NCBI GenBank assembly: GCA_944389565.1
Contig: CALXMV010000021.1
Coordinates: 1-39,089 of the forward strand
Length of the DNA: 39,089 nucleotides
Direction: 5' to 3'
Origin: an uncultured Kiritimatiellota bacterium
Lineage (GTDB): Bacteria > Verrucomicrobiota > Kiritimatiellia > RFP12 > DVOR01
The translations under genes were made by a program, and so were the position numbers. Positions 38,986 to 39,089 of the stretch are shown here, piece after piece; positions within the stretch are counted from its first letter, which is position 1; each line of letters starts with the position of its first letter. The notes below the pieces were generated by a model. That model saw only the letters and a program-made list of their open reading frames with translations, did no database searches and was not told the DNA's origin.

Positions 38986-39089
38986 GCACTTTTTTCATCC
39001 GCCCGAAAAAAAGGGTTCTTCGTCAAAGTGAATGGGTGGGAAATGGAAGACGACCACAGTGAAAGAGAGGGAAATGCTAAACTAAGGGC
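38986..39089. other. right-edge intergenic segment with lower G+C, possible gene start
   Basis: From about 38990 the sequence is much richer in A (for example the A-run at 39006-39012 and the stretch 39021-39085). An ATG at 39043 (or an in-frame GTG at 39028) opens a frame that stays open for 47 nt to the window end, giving an acidic, charged peptide. There is no good ribosome binding site, so this is only a possible truncated gene. Confidence 0.3.

Overview
The window is a very G+C-rich, tightly packed bacterial chromosome segment with 28 protein genes I can support and one tRNA-Ala. I see no insertion sequence, prophage, integrase or CRISPR array. The cell is a diderm: there is a TolC/adaptor/RND efflux set, lipoprotein signal sequences with a lipoprotein signal peptidase (LspA), an ExbB/ExbD-like pair and a 3D-domain lipoprotein. 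It is probably an anaerobe (flavodiiron protein, radical SAM enzyme) that uses host or plant glycans (secreted GH2 glycosidase, M60 mucin-type peptidase, DUF3472 protein). Together with an HU-like protein of the Bacteroides type and the extreme G+C, this suggests a gut-associated member of the PVC group, such as Kiritimatiellota or Lentisphaerota. That placement is inference; no rRNA is present.

Layout. 1-716 is non-coding, low-complexity DNA with a 54-bp direct repeat and short palindromes. 663-8339 (+) is an efflux operon (HU-like protein, TolC-like lipoprotein, adaptor, RND pump) followed by a beta-CASP metallo-beta-lactamase RNA-processing protein. 8352-10690 (-) holds a HAD phosphatase and a polytopic membrane protein. 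10894-15864 (-) is a six-gene operon: flavodiiron protein, 3D lipoprotein, MraY, LspA, MiaA, RadC. 16000-23084 (+) is a seven-gene operon: 2'-O-rRNA methyltransferase, PgsA, a WbpM/CapD-like sugar-nucleotide enzyme, a LeuB-type dehydrogenase, a prenyl synthase, a secreted unknown and ThiD. 23175-30185 (+) carries separately promoted secreted proteins: a phosphoesterase/PQQ fusion, a GH2 enzyme, a DUF3472 protein, and a phosphoesterase with a membrane anchor. 30254-31738 (-) is a two-gene operon of unknown function. 31841-38799 (+) is a seven-gene operon: YkgJ-like protein, ExbB, degenerate ExbD, TonB-like protein, M60 peptidase, radical SAM protein, ComEC core. 38864-38939 (-) is tRNA-Ala(GGC).

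Three signals cut across the genes. First, the promoters share a strong extended -10 (TGN-TATAAT), and at four genes it lies exactly 6-7 nt before the start codon, which predicts leaderless mRNAs. Second, two proteins of proton-driven families have lost the key membrane aspartate: the RND pump (Asp to Ala in TM4) and the ExbD-like protein (Asp to Asn). Third, a dispersed intergenic repeat with a 17-bp core occurs three times.

The best candidates for undescribed biology are the ExbB / Asp-less ExbD / TonB-like / M60 peptidase operon, the unknown two-gene operon that diverges from it, and the leaderless promoter class.
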